Shown: positions 1-13,189 of the stretch, one piece after another
Layout of the letters: the number at the start of each line of letters is the position of its first letter
How positions within the stretch are numbered: the first letter of the stretch is position 1
DNA from: Rhizophagus irregularis
Lineage: Eukaryota; Glomeromycota; Glomeromycetes; Glomerales; Glomeraceae
Length of the DNA stretch: 64,000 bases
Assembly (NCBI RefSeq): GCF_026210795.1
Contig: NC_089434.1
Coordinates: forward strand, 5,084,001-5,148,000
Reading direction: 5' to 3'
Notes under the pieces: generated by a model
What the model was told of the DNA's origin: nothing
What the model saw: the letters and a program-made list of their open reading frames with translations, nothing else
Database searches by the model: none
Translations under genes and position numbers: made by a program

Positions 1-9
1 TCTTTTCTT

Positions 10-152
10 CTTGATAATTTCATATTTACAATTTTTAACCGTCGAATTCGTCGGAATTCATGAATTTTGTGTCTTTTTTCATCAAAATTAATCTCTTTTT
101 CTTGATAATCTATATTTACAATTTGCAATCCATCGAATTCGTCGGAATTCAT
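10..152. repeat. Tandem direct repeat, 91-bp period, two copies
   Basis: Two copies of a ~52-bp core (10-61 and 101-152) start with CTTGATAAT and end with TCGAATTCGTCGGAATTCAT. They are spaced 91 bp apart and differ at only a few positions. Part of the array may lie before the window. Confidence 0.8.
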
Positions 153-250
153 ACAAAATCCCAAATTTGGTTAAGGTAAACTTCGGGTTCAAAGCCTTGA
201 GATGTGTAAGATTCTTGTGTTGTGTTCATAATCCTCGTTGTGATTCATAT

Positions 251-361
251 AAATGTTGCTCAAGTCGCGAGTTTTACTGAATCGTAGACATCACTAATGA
301 TTCGCGATTGTGATTTTCATCATAAATGTTGCTCAAGTCACGAGTTTTACAGAATCACGAG
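251..361. repeat. Tandem direct repeat, 72-bp period, two copies
   Basis: The segment AAATGTTGCTCAAGTC followed by GCGAGTTTTAC or ACGAGTTTTAC occurs at 251-289 and 323-361. Between the copies is a diverged stretch containing GATTCGCGATT. It is not coding in any frame I checked. Confidence 0.75.
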
Positions 362-366
362 TTAAT

Positions 367-3300
367 CCAATTTTAGAATTTGAACTATTGAGCCATAAAT
401 TAGCCATAGTGTAAACGAACCGTTGCTATGTAAATACCGAATCAGCCAACCTGACGCATTATCATTTATGTTATAAACATCTATGTTACCCTTGTTATGT
501 TATTACCCTTGTTATGTTATTTATCTTAGGTAGAGTTTCTTGGTAGTAGAAAGAATAAGATTAAGCTGCCTATCCATTTGTGATGATCCATAGTAAATTC
601 GGCGGTGCCATCATTTTGACATTTTTAGTTTTAAAATAAAATATATAATTTTTTTCAATTTCAAATAAAAAGAATTTGGGATACTTATTAATATTAACGT
701 TTTAAAAGTACTTTTCTTTTGTGTTTTAAAACGATGATCTAGTGTAAAATGATCTCAGACATAAAATAATTTGAGAATCACAGTTAAAAAGTAGTCATAT
801 TTAAAAAAGCAGTCGGGTTTAAGAAATAGTCCTATTTGAGAATATTTGAAGAATAGGCAAGCTTGAATAATAAGAAAATTTGAAGAATAGGCATGTTTGA
901 AAAATAGCTATGATTAAAAAATAGCCGTCATGTTTGAAAAAATAGTCATAATTAAAAAAGTAGTAGTCAGATTTTTTGTCGCGTAATTTAAAAGAAATTT
1001 ATTAAGCGTGAATATGGCTGTATCAGGCTGTAAAGAAGTTATGCTTTTATCCGTATTTGGTGTCTGGAACCTTTAATATTTCTACATTTAGTAATTTTTG
1101 ATAACAATTTTGTTAATCATAATTGACGAGTTATTAATCTAGTTTGAATGATAAAATCAGTAATTATCAATCTACTGATCATCCAAGTAATGAAAAGTAA
1201 TGAGTTAAGCCAGTTAAGCCGCAAAAAAAACAGCAAATCGTAATTGTAAATCGATCGACAACTAGGCTTGTATACTGAATACGTTATTGTGGTAATTAAT
1301 CGGGGGGAAGATTTTAGAGGTTGTACAATACCATTTGTTTGCTTCGAAAAATGAAAGAAACCTATTAAGATAATTAATTTGTATCTTACTTAATGATTTT
1401 TAAGCAATTATTTTTTTTTTTTTACGAAAAAATTCAGTTCCCCTGAATTTCACAAATATAAAGTTGACAACGAAATCATTGAAACCAAAAAAAGAGTTAT
1501 TGAATAACCAATCATTCAAATCAACAGTATCAATTATTATAATTATTTCACCGATTTACAAATTTATTTACAATTTATTTACAACTTAATAAACCTGTAA
1601 TTTAGCCGGAGTATCGTATAACCCGAAACTATAATAATTAAGGAAAACTTAAACTTTAAATATTCACATATAATAAAAATAATTGTTTTCCGTATTTTAC
1701 CATTTTTTTTTAAAATTACAAAAATTTGTTTGTATTTTTTGTAACGAAGTACTAAAAAAATAAATAAATAAATAAATAAATTTTTTTAACAATCAGAGAA
1801 AAAATAAAAACAAAAATAACTATTTTTTTTTTAAATTTTAATTAAAATCTATTTCTAATTTTATTAAATCTATTTCTAATTTATTAAAACTATTTCTATT
1901 TTATTAAACCTATTTTTAAATTTAATAAAAAATAATATTTATAATAAAACTATATTTTTTCATATATTTTTTTGATTATTTTAATTTCTTTGTAGAAAAA
2001 AAAGAAAATAATAATACTGCATTTAATAATTTTTGTTTTTTTCTTTACTAAACAAAACAAGTTCGCTCTATAATTAATCAATAATAACGATTGACTTGTA
2101 GATCAATTCCTTTTGATGATGACAGAAAAAAAATTACGGAGATTAATTAGTTGATTTGAATCAAATTCGTATGGCCCATTGTTGATCTGATAATTATATT
2201 AGGGTTTGATCCGTTACGGAATTACTTTAATAAAGATCATACGATGGTCGACTGAATGATAACAAAAAAAGAAAAAGAATAAATAAAACAGTTGATTTGC
2301 AGTTCTTCAATAGAAATGATGTATTTGTTAATACTTACCCTGTTGTTGGCTAATTTTTTCGATAAGGTTTTGAATTTTCAACATATGCATGTGATGTTTC
2401 AAAACATACTTAATTGATACAGGATCCTATTATTATTGATAGACATTGTACAGGGTACCAGAATCAGAATATAAGAGGGTGAGAAAAAGTTCCCCTGTAA
2501 CTTTGAAGCTTAAATCGGAAAATTTTATTATGAATTAAATATTGATCTGAGGATCTTGATATGGATTGGTAAATTGGTAAAAAGAAAAAAATAATTATCA
2601 ATCATTGGTACATTATTTGTTAATATAAAAATTCATATATTTACATATGTGAATATATAATTATATAAAAATATATATATATATATATTCTTAACCTTAT
2701 TTCTTTGATTTGAAATGGGTACTTCCCTTTCTTATTTTTTATCCCTTATATATCGAGTTTTTCTACTTGTTTTACTTTTTTGCCATTCTTCGCGGAACTT
2801 TAATGTTTGTTTCATGCATATGTTTTAAATAATTATCTCTTTGTTAATTTTCTTTCAACAAAAAGCCTTCTTTTAATATATACTTAATCTGTATAATTAT
2901 TGAACAAAAAAGAATTCATTATGTTTGATTTTACGCCACTGACGCGCTATTTCTCTATTTGTTTAAAGTAAACCATTTATTTATTTTCGTGTTTGTTACT
3001 TTTTTTGAAAAAAGAAAAAGATATTACTCATACGTAAACTCAAATGCATCATCATTAATTTATGCACGCCGAAGTTACGCGTTTGTTCTTCTTTCTATTA
3101 ACAATTCCTTGACTTTTGTTATGTGTATCCCTTCCCCTTACTCGTTTCACGTTTCATACAACTTTTTATTACTGCGCAAAGTTTCATGATATTATATAAA
3201 AGCAGCCATTTAAGTCTCGAATAAAATCTTTATAAGAATTTCATGAAATGAAAAAATTAAATTATGCCCCAGTCCGTTATTAACCTCATAATTAATATAT

Positions 3301-6300
3301 ACATAAAATTATAAAATTATGATTCATAAGCTTTTTTCCCCCCAACAAAAAACCAAAAAACACAAAAAAAAATAAAAATAAAAATAAAAATAAAAATGAC
3401 AAGAAGAGTTCGGTAGGTTAAACGAATGAATTAAATTATAATTCGTGAAAAAATATCACATATTAATCTTTTTTTTTTTGTACAAATAGAATTTCGTAAA
3501 ACGATTAAGATTTTTACTGGGTTACAAAATCTTAATGGTTTTTTTTTTTCTATATATCTACTACACCTTACCTTCCTTTTCGTTTTCGTTTTATTTTCTT
3601 TATATCTCGGAGATTCTAAATCGTATTTACATTCCCGATTGCCGTTGAAATTTCTCTTTTTTATCTTTTGAACGTTATTTTTTTTAAAGCTATTTTGAAC
3701 GTTATTTTTTTTTCTCTCTATCTTGTTTCTGCTTCTTTTTGTTTTGTTTTTGTTTATTTTCATCATTATTATTATCTTCATTTTATTAGTCTTTTATTTT
3801 TAATAAATTTATACTTATTGGGTTATTTCACGTGAAAATTCTTGGATATTTTCCTGAGATTCTTTTTTCATAAATATTTACAATGTTGCTTAATTTTCTC
3901 AAAAATGTTCAAAAACTTTTTTGAATGATATTCCATTGACATCTATAAAAAGAAAATAATATAAATTTAAAATTTTCTACTTAAATCGTGACAGCAAACA
4001 AATCTCAACATATAATCTCTACGTAATTGTCTTGATGAAATTGAACACGAATCGCTTGCTTAACTAAAATTCTTTATTTCTATAAAATATAATTTACAAA
4101 TATTTTGCATATTTATGTATGTATGTATATACTTGGATAAAAATATTTATTCCATTTTATCGAATTTTTTTTTTTTTATTTCTCAATATGGGGCACTAAA
4201 AATCTTAATTTACAAATCAATCACTTTTTTGTTTTTTGTTAGTAACACGCGGCAAATGCTTCACTGAATAAATAATAGATGCACGTACATGCAACATATT
4301 TAAGACTTTACTGTAAAAATCTCTGTCACGTGATACATAAATCTTAATTGCATGTTTTTCACGTGCCAAAATGCGTACAAATTACACAATGAAATTAGTT
4401 ATGTTGATCTTATTTTAAAATCAAATGAATTTAAATAATTAATATTTAATATGAAATAAATAATAAAATATTGTTAATATAATTACTTAGTCTAAAAAAA
4501 ATGGATTAGAAACCCAATAATTGAAAAATTAATTATTATATTAAAAATATTTGTCAAAGAATTTATTTTATATAGACAAATCTCAAAATCAGTAATTATA
4601 TGATATTTGTATAGAGTAGTAGATGGTAAATATAAAGTTTAAATAAAAATAAATTTTAATTAAAATTATTAATATTATAAAATTTTAACTATAATTATAA
4701 TAATAAGAATTATGGATTTTTCTTAATAAAAAGATTTAATACTAGTTAAAAATTACAAAATTATTTCTTATAATTTATACTAATAAAAATAATATATAAA
4801 TTATAAGATTTATAATAATAATGATTATAGCTAATTTATTATTATTATAAAAGAGTAATTTAATAGTATTTAAATCATTAGATTTGCAAAATTAAATATT
4901 TATATTTTTTTTACAAATTATTTAGTATATAATAAATAGATATATAATAGATATATAATAGATATATATAAAATAAAAAGAAAATCTATATATGCACTTG
5001 GATGGGTAAGCAATTTTTTCGATCATTTAGGGTATTTTAGAGACATGTCTCCCCTTTGTATTGATGTATCACGATTCCTTTGAGTATAATAAAAATATAT
5101 AAATATATATATATATAAAATAAAAAAGAAATCTATATACAATATCTGCTAACTATCTATTAAATTATTAGTTTATATATATAGATTTGTTTGCTTATTA
5201 TTTAATAAAAACCATATAATTTTAAATAGATATTTAGACAACTTGCTTTTATATTTAATTATAAAGTTTTTTTTAAAAAAAATATATAATTTTATTAATA
5301 ATACTTTAATTTTATAAAAATTTAACTGTATCTAATATAAATTTTTTAATAAATATATTATTTATAAAAAATAATATTTAATTAGTACAATTAAAATATC
5401 TTAATATATATTTACTATTTAAAATAAAAAAGAATAAAGTTTTTTTAACAATTAATTTAAATTACTAATTCACTTTTATAATGTTTTAATATTTTCTTAT
5501 ATAAATATATTTTTAACCTTTTTAAAAATTTTAATTGATTTCAAAGTTATTAAAATATTTTTTGAAAAATTATTTAATTCAATCATTATTATCTTTTAAA
5601 AAAAACAATTAATTTTAATTTTTGGATTCATTTCTTCTATTTTTAATAAAAAATAATAATATTTTTATTATTATTAATCATATTATTATTAAAAATCTAA
5701 TAATAAATAATAAATAATAATATTTCAATTACTAATTTTTATGACTTTATATAAAAAAAGAAATTAATTTATTTGAAATCTATTTTATTCTTTTAATATT
5801 ATTTTTAAAAACAAAAAGATATTAATAAATTAATCTATTTTAAAATATATATACAGTATATATTTTTAATATTGAATTATGTATTATTTTATTAGAATAT
5901 ATTTGGATTACAATAATAATCACAAATATTCTATGAATGATACTTTCAGCTTCTAACCAGTTCGATCAAACATTAGATATTATTATATTATAAATAAAAT
6001 TAAAAATAAAAATAAATAGTAAGTAAACTAAAATAAAATACTATAAATTAGAAATAAAAATAAGAATTATAAATAAATAAAATTATAAATAAAAATAAAT
6101 ATAAATAAAAATAATTAAAATTATTTTTGAAACTATTAATCCAATAATTTTTTGCCTATATATTATTATTATTATATAATCTTTTTAAATTTCTTCTTTT
6201 GGAATTCAATCCTCATATATGTATTTCTTTATGAAAATACTTTTTAAATTACTAGTAAATAGGAATCTAGATGATAAGCAATAGAGGAAATATATAAATC

Positions 6301-7540
6301 TTTAAATACAATAGCCAAAAGAATTTGAATATAATACTTAAATATTCTAATAAAATATTTAAAAGCAAAAATATTTTCTGAAACAGAAGAAAAAAATATA
6401 ATGTTATCTTATCAATGATTAAAGTAACTGAAAACTTTAATACTTTAATAGATTAATTAGAATTTAATTTAATAGAAGAGTTTTAAGTTGATTACAAATA
6501 ATTTTATGAAATAAAATTAAATGTTCAATTAAAGAAAATAGGTTTTTATAAAAATAATGTAAGACTTTTATAGATATAACAAAAATTATAAATAATCTCT
6601 TGTTCACAAAATTACTAATTTTGAATTATATTTATAGTATCTATTTCTTCAGTAGTTTTAGCATGTTTGTTATTTTTAAGAGATGGAGAGTAGTTATCCT
6701 GACATTGAAAAGAACCAGTAAGTAATGATTTTGTTTAGTAAGGTTATTGAGTATATTAAGCAGTCTTTTTCCTATTATAAGTAGAAAATATATCTAAAAA
6801 GTAAGTAAAATAAAAGAAAAAATAAGAGTTTTAACAAGCAAAATTTTTATAAGTTTTTCTGTTAATATAGTAAATTGAAGGTAATGGGAAAGATTTTTCA
6901 AAAGAAATAAATCAAATAAATCAAATAAATTAAATAAATTAAGAAATTAAATTGAAAAAATTGAAAAAATTGAAAGACCTATAAAATAATCTATATATAA
7001 TTACTGTGTTATTACACTTTATATTTTAATACTTTCTCTTCCTTACTTTCTGACTTTTTAAGTTCTTGAGATGTTTCTTAAACAGAAATAGCCTGCAGAT
7101 GGAATTTCAACCTTATATTCCAGTTTTTGAATGGTTGATTTTATCAGCTTATAGATGAAATACTTATACTTCTAGAATATATAAGTTTTGAACAGACACT
7201 TTCTGCAGAACTTTTTTGAACTATTGACCTTATTTACTTAGTTTTTGACTAATTTGATGTTACAATTTTTTAATAAAATATTACAAAAAGAAGTTGCAAC
7301 CTTGACCGAATTTGGGGGTTTTGCAGTCTGAGCAAATCTATTAGCAGCAATAACAATTATAATGACAACAACTACAAGAAGAATATTTGTCAGGGTGGTG
7401 TCAAGTATAAAGAGAGCCTAAGAAACATTATTTTGTTCTTTTTAATTCAACAATTAATTGATAATCTTATAATATGGTCTTACAAGCCTATGATACTCTG
7501 GGGAAAATTGATTTGATTACAGATAAAGATCTACAAATTT
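367..7540. other. AT-rich DNA without recognisable genes
   Basis: I see no protein family here. The stretch holds an (AAAT)n run near 1757-1780, a (TA)n run near 2667-2689, poly-T and poly-A tracts, and imperfect copies of TTTGAAGAATAGGC-like sequence at 820-965. From about 4.4 to 7.0 kb it is extremely AT-rich. A slightly more complex island at about 4995-5090 stands out by base composition, but I cannot identify it. Open frames at 2959-3189 (plus) and 3431-3781 (minus) have biased composition and look accidental. Confidence 0.55.
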
Positions 7541-7627
7541 TTTTAGGGGGATAGGCGTAGCCAGTTTGCTCCGAACTTAAGACGTTGCTCCTGGTCTAGT
7601 AGGAACACGAGTACAAGAATAGATCAT

Positions 7628-7740
7628 GTGTGGATCCTGGAGCGATTCGTTCCACAATTATTACACTACGATTTGTACAAGTCAGATCATGTGATCATTC
7701 TATTCTCACGGTTTGCCTTCTCATTGTTGGAGAAATCTGA
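7628..7740 (+). pseudogene. LINE endonuclease C-terminal fragment
   Basis: The frame starting at 7628 reads WILERF...HYDLYKSDHVIILF. In APE-type LINE endonucleases a conserved Ser-Asp-His triad lies near the C-terminus; the SDH here, with following hydrophobic residues, matches that site. The rest of the nuclease upstream is not readable as one frame. The overlapping minus-strand frame at 7687-7986 is a shadow. Confidence 0.6.
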
Positions 7741-8769
7741 CAATGCCAGAAGCCACACAAAGGTAACGGAACAAATAACTAATCCTAAAGTTAGAACTAT
7801 GGATAGATAATGCCAAAACACAGGACCAGACAAAGTGAACCCGGAGGATGCTAAGGTTATTATTGAGGACGCATGGGAATATATCACAGTGTCATTTATC
7901 GAAGTTGCAAACTGCCTCAGAAGAAATCGGGAGTCAAGAATAGGAAACGCAATAGAAAATCTTCGAAAACGATTGCGGAAAAACATACTCGGAACCTCGC
8001 TCGGTGGCTAAATTATGCACTAACATGAATGGAGATAAGGAAGGGGCAACAATGCGTCAGATCTAAACCGTGTCTTAACTGGGACCCTGGGGTTGAGGAA
8101 ATGAGGTTATCTAATCATGTCAAGCCATTTACACCCAATTGGATAGATATTGTAAATTCAGACTTATAGAGCTCGACAAAAGCACGAAAAATTTTTGTTT
8201 ATGGAAAATAAAGCAACGTAAAGAAATCACCGATTCCATAAAAAACGAATCCAACAAATTGAAACGGAACAGTCAAAATGGATAAGGAATGTGTATTGGA
8301 TAAACAAAATCATAACATTCCGATTGACAGATTATTAAAACAACACCCGACAGGAGAAATGGAATTATTGGTAGATCCAAAAGAGGTAGCAGAGCATGCA
8401 GTATCTTAATATTCGCATCAGTTTAGAACAAGAAATATCAAATTCACAGGACTTCATGACATGCCTGCATTTTGGAAATACATATGTATACACACCTATG
8501 GATCAACATCGATCAAAATATAGCGGACTCCTTAAGGAAATCTCTGAAAACCAGAGCTAAAACAAACGATAGCGCTGCGAAAATATCTGGAATCGCTTTG
8601 TTTAAACGAACAAGTATTAAGTCGTGAGCTAGTGCTTCGTCTTGGGACGTATATGCTGAATTGCTTTGTTTCCAAAGCACTGTTTAACTAGTAATCAGAT
8701 TTCAATGAAATTTATACCATTTTATTCCTCTCATTAAAATAAATTGGATGGTTAGACGAATCTGCTTGG

Positions 8770-9097
8770 ATTTATCACCTTCGCACGAATGGGAAAATAT
8801 GCTAAAGGTCATCAATGAAAATCAGCACCTGGTAAATCGGGTATTGGCTACCTCATGATCAAGAAGCTTCCTTCAAGGTTACATAATCTGATAAGAGAAA
8901 CATACAACCTTATACTAGTTTCAGGACACATCCCTGAACAATGGAAATCTTCAACGATAATTCCCATTTCGAAACCAGAGAAATTTAATTACAATATGGT
9001 CAATGTTAGACCAATAGCACTATTAGATACATTTAGAAAAGTACATTTAGAAAACTTTAACCAAAATTATAAGTTCCAGGTTGGGGACGATATTTAA
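8770..9097 (+). pseudogene. LINE reverse transcriptase, N-terminal (fingers) fragment
   Basis: Just before 8855 the other frames read KxPGKSGIGY, the usual lead-in to the fingers domain. The frame then continues with MIKKLP, GHIPEQWKSSTIIPISKP and NVRPIALLDTFRK. The last two correspond to LINE RT motifs 1 and 2 (W..s.i.pipKp and .RPI.LL...rK). The frame breaks at about 9097, and the expected palm continues in a new frame from 9207. Confidence 0.8.
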
Positions 9098-9206
9098 TGA
9101 TAATAAGGATATATATATTATGTCCGGACAATTTTTGTGGCCTTAAAGGAGATTCAACGTCAACGCCTATACAACTAATCAAGACCAACACAAACAGTTA
9201 TGGATT

Positions 9207-9570
9207 ATGTTTCGGGATATAGCAAAGGTATTTAATTCTGTTAGTGTAAAGGGCCTTGAACTTGCATTGCAACGTATAGTTGTTCCGCAAAGTATAATCA
9301 AGCTAATAATTAACCTTTTTCAAGGAAGAAAAGCTCAAATCCTAACATCGTTTGGACTGACTCCTTCTTTTGAGGCCGTAGATCAAGGAGACAGTCTCTC
9401 TCTCGTTTTATGGCGAATATATTACGACCCATTACTCAACGCAATTACCAAAAGACACCAGACAAATCATAAAGAATTTGGGTATGAAATTAGTTGTAGT
9501 TCTAATAGCTGGGGGACTATAGGAAAAGAATAGCGGTTACGGCGTACATGGACGATACAGCGTTATAGAA
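9207..9570 (+). pseudogene. LINE reverse transcriptase palm fragment with YMDD box
   Basis: Motif A reads DIAKVFNSV, compared with the usual D.sKAFDsv. Motif B reads QGDSLSLVLWRIYYDPLL, compared with QG...SPLLw.iyydpLl. Motif C reads AYMDDTA, in a different frame at about 9545-9565 just after the stop at 9533. The second catalytic position of motif A is Asn instead of Asp, and a stop follows motif C. This enzyme is dead in two independent ways. Confidence 0.85.
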
Positions 9571-10214
9571 ACGTCGAAAGAAGGAATGCAAGCACTTTTA
9601 AATATAGTCAACTCCTTTTACAACATGATGGATATAGTAATCAATGTTTAAAAGTGTGATCTCTTAATTTTTAATTCACCGTTACCTAAAGATGATAATA
9701 AAGTTTATTTAGGTAACTCCACCGATGATCTAGTATTAGCTTCCAAAGAGACATTCACTATTTAGGTATATGGCTAGCGGAAAAAAGAGCTCGATCATTG
9801 AACAAGCAACGTATAATGGGCATCAAAGACGTGTTCTTACAATCAGTTCGTAGGAAATCGCTATCCATAGCTCACATAGTATACCTGGTCAATAAGGTGT
9901 TATACCCAAAGATATCATACCTTAGCTAAACATTGAGTTTATCAAAAAAAGAATGGGAAAGCATTGAACGTCCCGTTGGATTGATCAATAGTTTGGCTCC
10001 TCCGAGATAGGAAGAATGCATGAAGGCCAGAATCGAGAACTGGCCATCGTCGACCAGAGCAGATTGTATGCCATCTTACTTGCTTTACTATCATACCCTC
10101 CCATCAATGCGACTCTGTACAAAAAGATCGGCTAATTGATAGCAATAATTTTTTGATTTTGCAGAATATGTAGGGTAGTACAGTACTAAAGGTTGAGGGA
10201 CATAGCGGGCATTT

Positions 10215-10430
10215 TTGGTCAAACTTCTAAATAATTTGTTACCAGTAGGTCAAACGCTTGAACGACGCAAACCACATTTGTATTGGTCTTTCAAATGTCC
10301 AATGTGTAACATGGAAGAAGAGAATATTATTCATGTCAACGAATGTAAAGGTGAATCAGCGCTTGCGATTAAAAAGATTATTTCACTCAGCTCAGGTCAT
10401 TCATCAAAGAGCTGCTACACAATGACTTAG
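10215..10430 (+). pseudogene. LINE C-terminal CCHC-like knuckle fragment
   Basis: This 71-codon frame contains CPMCNMEEENIIHVNEC, a C-x2-C-x8-H-x3-C arrangement like the knuckle found after the RT in many LINEs. A further coding piece in another frame at 10505-10648 ends with LKWPPLLK and a stop, and is probably the original C-terminus. The minus-strand frame at 10468-10674 overlaps it and is a shadow. Confidence 0.6.
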
Positions 10431-10689
10431 AGTTAAACACCAACAGGATCAACATCGCTCAATAACTTTATGAGCACATCAGAAGTTTCGGACAAATTTG
10501 TTTCTCTGCGCCATAACGCGCTAAAGGGAAAAATGGATCTGCCATCATCCTCGCGACTAATGAAAGATCTAAAATTACTAGGAAAAAGACAATCACAATA
10601 TGTACTAAAATTCTCATTAAAATGGCCACCCTTATTAAAGTAGAATGGTGGATCCTTATTTGAAGCAGTAGCAACTACACCATTAAATA

Positions 10690-11495
10690 CCTATTTCTGA
10701 ATGAAACACTTGTCATGGAAAGTTATTTAATAAATTTGATTTCATTATTTCATACCATGATGCTGATAGGAGAAATTCATGTAGAGGTGCAAGATGACAG
10801 TACAATGGGAAGTTTCCAAGGGAATTGATCAAACAATTGTACGTTCAAAAAATGGCAATTCGAAGGCAGTCATCAAATAATATCAATAATGCAATTCAAA
10901 ATTCAGATATAAGAAGTATATGTGGGTAAATAATTAAGGATTGCTAGGGTGAAGGTAATAGTCAATGACTGATAATGGATGATGAAAACTTCACAAAAAA
11001 TACTCTGCTATTAATTAGTAGTGTGTGTGTAAGAAATGCCCACTAATTGAGGCATTATCGCTTATTTTTCGGTAAAAATGGTAGAAAACAAATATTATTG
11101 AGAAAATGCAGGTACCATCAACAAAGGTTTATTTTGTTGAATTTGAAAAATTACTAAAAAGTTGCGTTGCGTATAAGTAAATATAGGTTTTAGTTATATA
11201 TTTTATAAATATATATTATTAACTCACAGGGTATATTTGTATAGTTTTTGTAATTATTCCTTTAAATAAGGAACATCGTTCCCTTTGAGTATATCATCAA
11301 AATACAATATAAAAGTACGAATAAAAATAATAAAATAAAAATGATTCTTTATTAAAATAATCAAATACAATTTAAAAGTAAATGTTCTTAAAATACAATT
11401 TAAAAATATGAAAAAAATACGGAATAAAAAAAAAGAAAAATACTATAATATATATACTATTTACTACGGCAACTACAATTACAATATATACAGTA
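10690..11495. other. Gene-free spacer between LINE remnant and F-box gene
   Basis: I see no coding signal. The stretch becomes strongly AT-rich after 11,150 and would contain the 3' UTR and polyadenylation region of the F-box gene, which reads towards it on the minus strand. Confidence 0.5.
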
Positions 11496-13182
11496 TTAAC
11501 AACTTTGACGTAATTCGAAAACTTTAATTCCTTTTCTATAAGCATAATCAATTATAGATTGATTATTGAAACCATTTATTAACCAAAGTTTCTTCAGAGT
11601 AGTGGGAAATAAATCGATTTCCTTTTCTTCCAATCTACAATGGAATCTTAATTCTACAAGACTTTTTAATTTTTGAATCATTTCAAGCTGAAATTGTCTC
11701 CCGATATGACATGGAGCCTCACAAGTACTTATATCAATCGTATTTAATAATAATATTTTACAATCTAAATAACGCAATGTGTCCGCAAAACGAACTATTG
11801 ATGAAAAAAGCAATGTAGGGGATGCGTACATGTGTAGGATCAATGTATGAAGAAAGGGAGCGTTAATCGGGAATGTGTATATCCATTTTTTACAATAATA
11901 ATAGGGACAATTTGATGAAGAATGCAGAGTGTTACGAATGTAACCAGAAATATTTAAATATTCAATGGTTGAAGGGAGTTTAATCGTATCACGAGGAAAT
12001 GATGGATAACTCACAGTCAGGTGAGTAAGAAACTTTGGAATGTCAAATAAATTTTTAAAAAAAAAACAATTTGAAACGTCTAAACGTTTCAATGTATTAG
12101 GAGGAGGTGTTGATGTAAATATTTGGTTTTCATAAGATTGAATTTGTAAACACATAACGAAACTATTGATCGATTTTGGTAAAGAACATAAATCCATCAA
12201 TTGAAAACAAATATTTTGTTTTAAATGAAATGTATAAGGGATTATTAACTTCAAATTACATAATTTTGGAGAGAATACTTCGATCAATTCATTTAATTGG
12301 GAATTGAAAAATTTATCGGTGTTAATTGTCAATGACTCAAGATTTTTCAGTTTCTTTAACATTATAGATAAAGATTTTTCGGTTACTAAAAATTTATGAT
12401 AAATAAAATTATATATAAATAATTAAATTAATTATTATTAGTAATATTTTTTAAGACAAATAAAAATCTTACTTTGAGGACAATTTATAATTGAAAGATC
12501 AATTAATTGATCAAATATATTGGAAAATCTAAAAATAAAAATTTAACGCAAAAAAATTTAATAAAAATATTTTAAATGAGGTAAATATTATATTATTATT
12601 ATTATTATTATATACCCGTCTGCAGTTAAATCCATACAACCATAGAGGTAAAGTTTCTTTACATGATTCAAGTTTTTATTATTCAGCCATTCATTTATCT
12701 GGCTTTCGGAGTTCCAATTATAAGGATCATAAAAAACATGCGGATCACAATTATTTACATGCAAGTAACGACTATCAATTATATCGAGATTCTTTAAGGT
12801 AGGAGGAGGTACGACAAATTCTAATTTGTGCTTCTGTAAAATGAAATTAGTAATTCATATATAGTATATATCATATTAATACAATTTGATAACTTACATA
12901 AATATTACGGATATCATAATAAGCATCACTTATTAAACTGATCAAAATATGGTTCCATCTTTTACACGTTAAACGTATTTCGGTCCTTTCTATTTCATGG
13001 ATGAAAAATTCATCGTCATCGCAAATCCTCATTAAATTAGTTGGCATTAAATTGCCAAATATTTGTATTAAGATTTCTGTGGGCAAGTTTTGGACGATAT
13101 CCGTTTCACATCGGTTTGGTGGCGTGTTATTAAAGGCGAGGGAACGTAATTGGGAAAATCCTAGATTTCGTTGCATTATCAA
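11496..13182 (-). CDS. F-box / leucine-rich-repeat-like protein, four exons
   Basis: Four exons join in phase: 13182-12898, 12833-12616, 12528-12473 and 12385-11496, giving 482 residues. The introns begin GTAAGT, GTATAT and GTAAGA and end in TTTAG or TACAG. The F-box lies at about residues 33-80: LPTEILIQIFGNL near its start and LTCKRWN towards its end. The remainder has recurring leucine/isoleucine-spaced segments (LKNLESLTI, LKRLDVSNC, IEYLNISGY, LRYLDCKIL, LVELRFHC) typical of the degenerate leucine-rich repeats in fungal F-box proteins. Such proteins usually serve as the substrate-binding subunit of an SCF ubiquitin ligase. No premature stop or frameshift is visible. The start ATG at 13182 is the first in frame; a second Met lies two codons later. 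Glomeromycotina carry many F-box genes, so the exact target cannot be inferred. Confidence 0.85.
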
Positions 13183-13189
13183 GAATTAG

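Larger units (their letters stand above)
7555..10680 (+). pseudogene. Decayed non-LTR (LINE) retrotransposon
   Basis: Coding fragments line up on the plus strand in the order expected of a LINE polyprotein. They are an endonuclease tail ending in a Ser-Asp-His motif (about 7630-7710), a linker region (8200-8420), the reverse-transcriptase fingers (8780-9097), the palm with a YMDD-type box (9207-9570), a CxxC...H...C knuckle (10280-10350) and a C-terminal segment (10505-10648). They sit in different frames separated by stops, so the element cannot make a protein. I saw no clear poly-A tail or target-site duplication, so the outer limits are approximate. The family is clear; the clade is not. 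Confidence 0.85.

Noticed and set aside
2959-3189. A 76-codon plus-strand frame
   Set aside because: It starts without an ATG context, has biased Phe/Ser/Tyr composition and no recognisable family.
3431-3781. A 116-codon Lys/Arg/Asn-rich minus-strand frame
   Set aside because: It lies in a poly-T/pyrimidine tract, shows low-complexity composition and no domain, and no splice signals or conservation cues are visible.
7687-7986. 99-codon minus-strand frame inside the LINE
   Set aside because: The plus strand carries the recognisable endonuclease fragment at the same place; this is a shadow.
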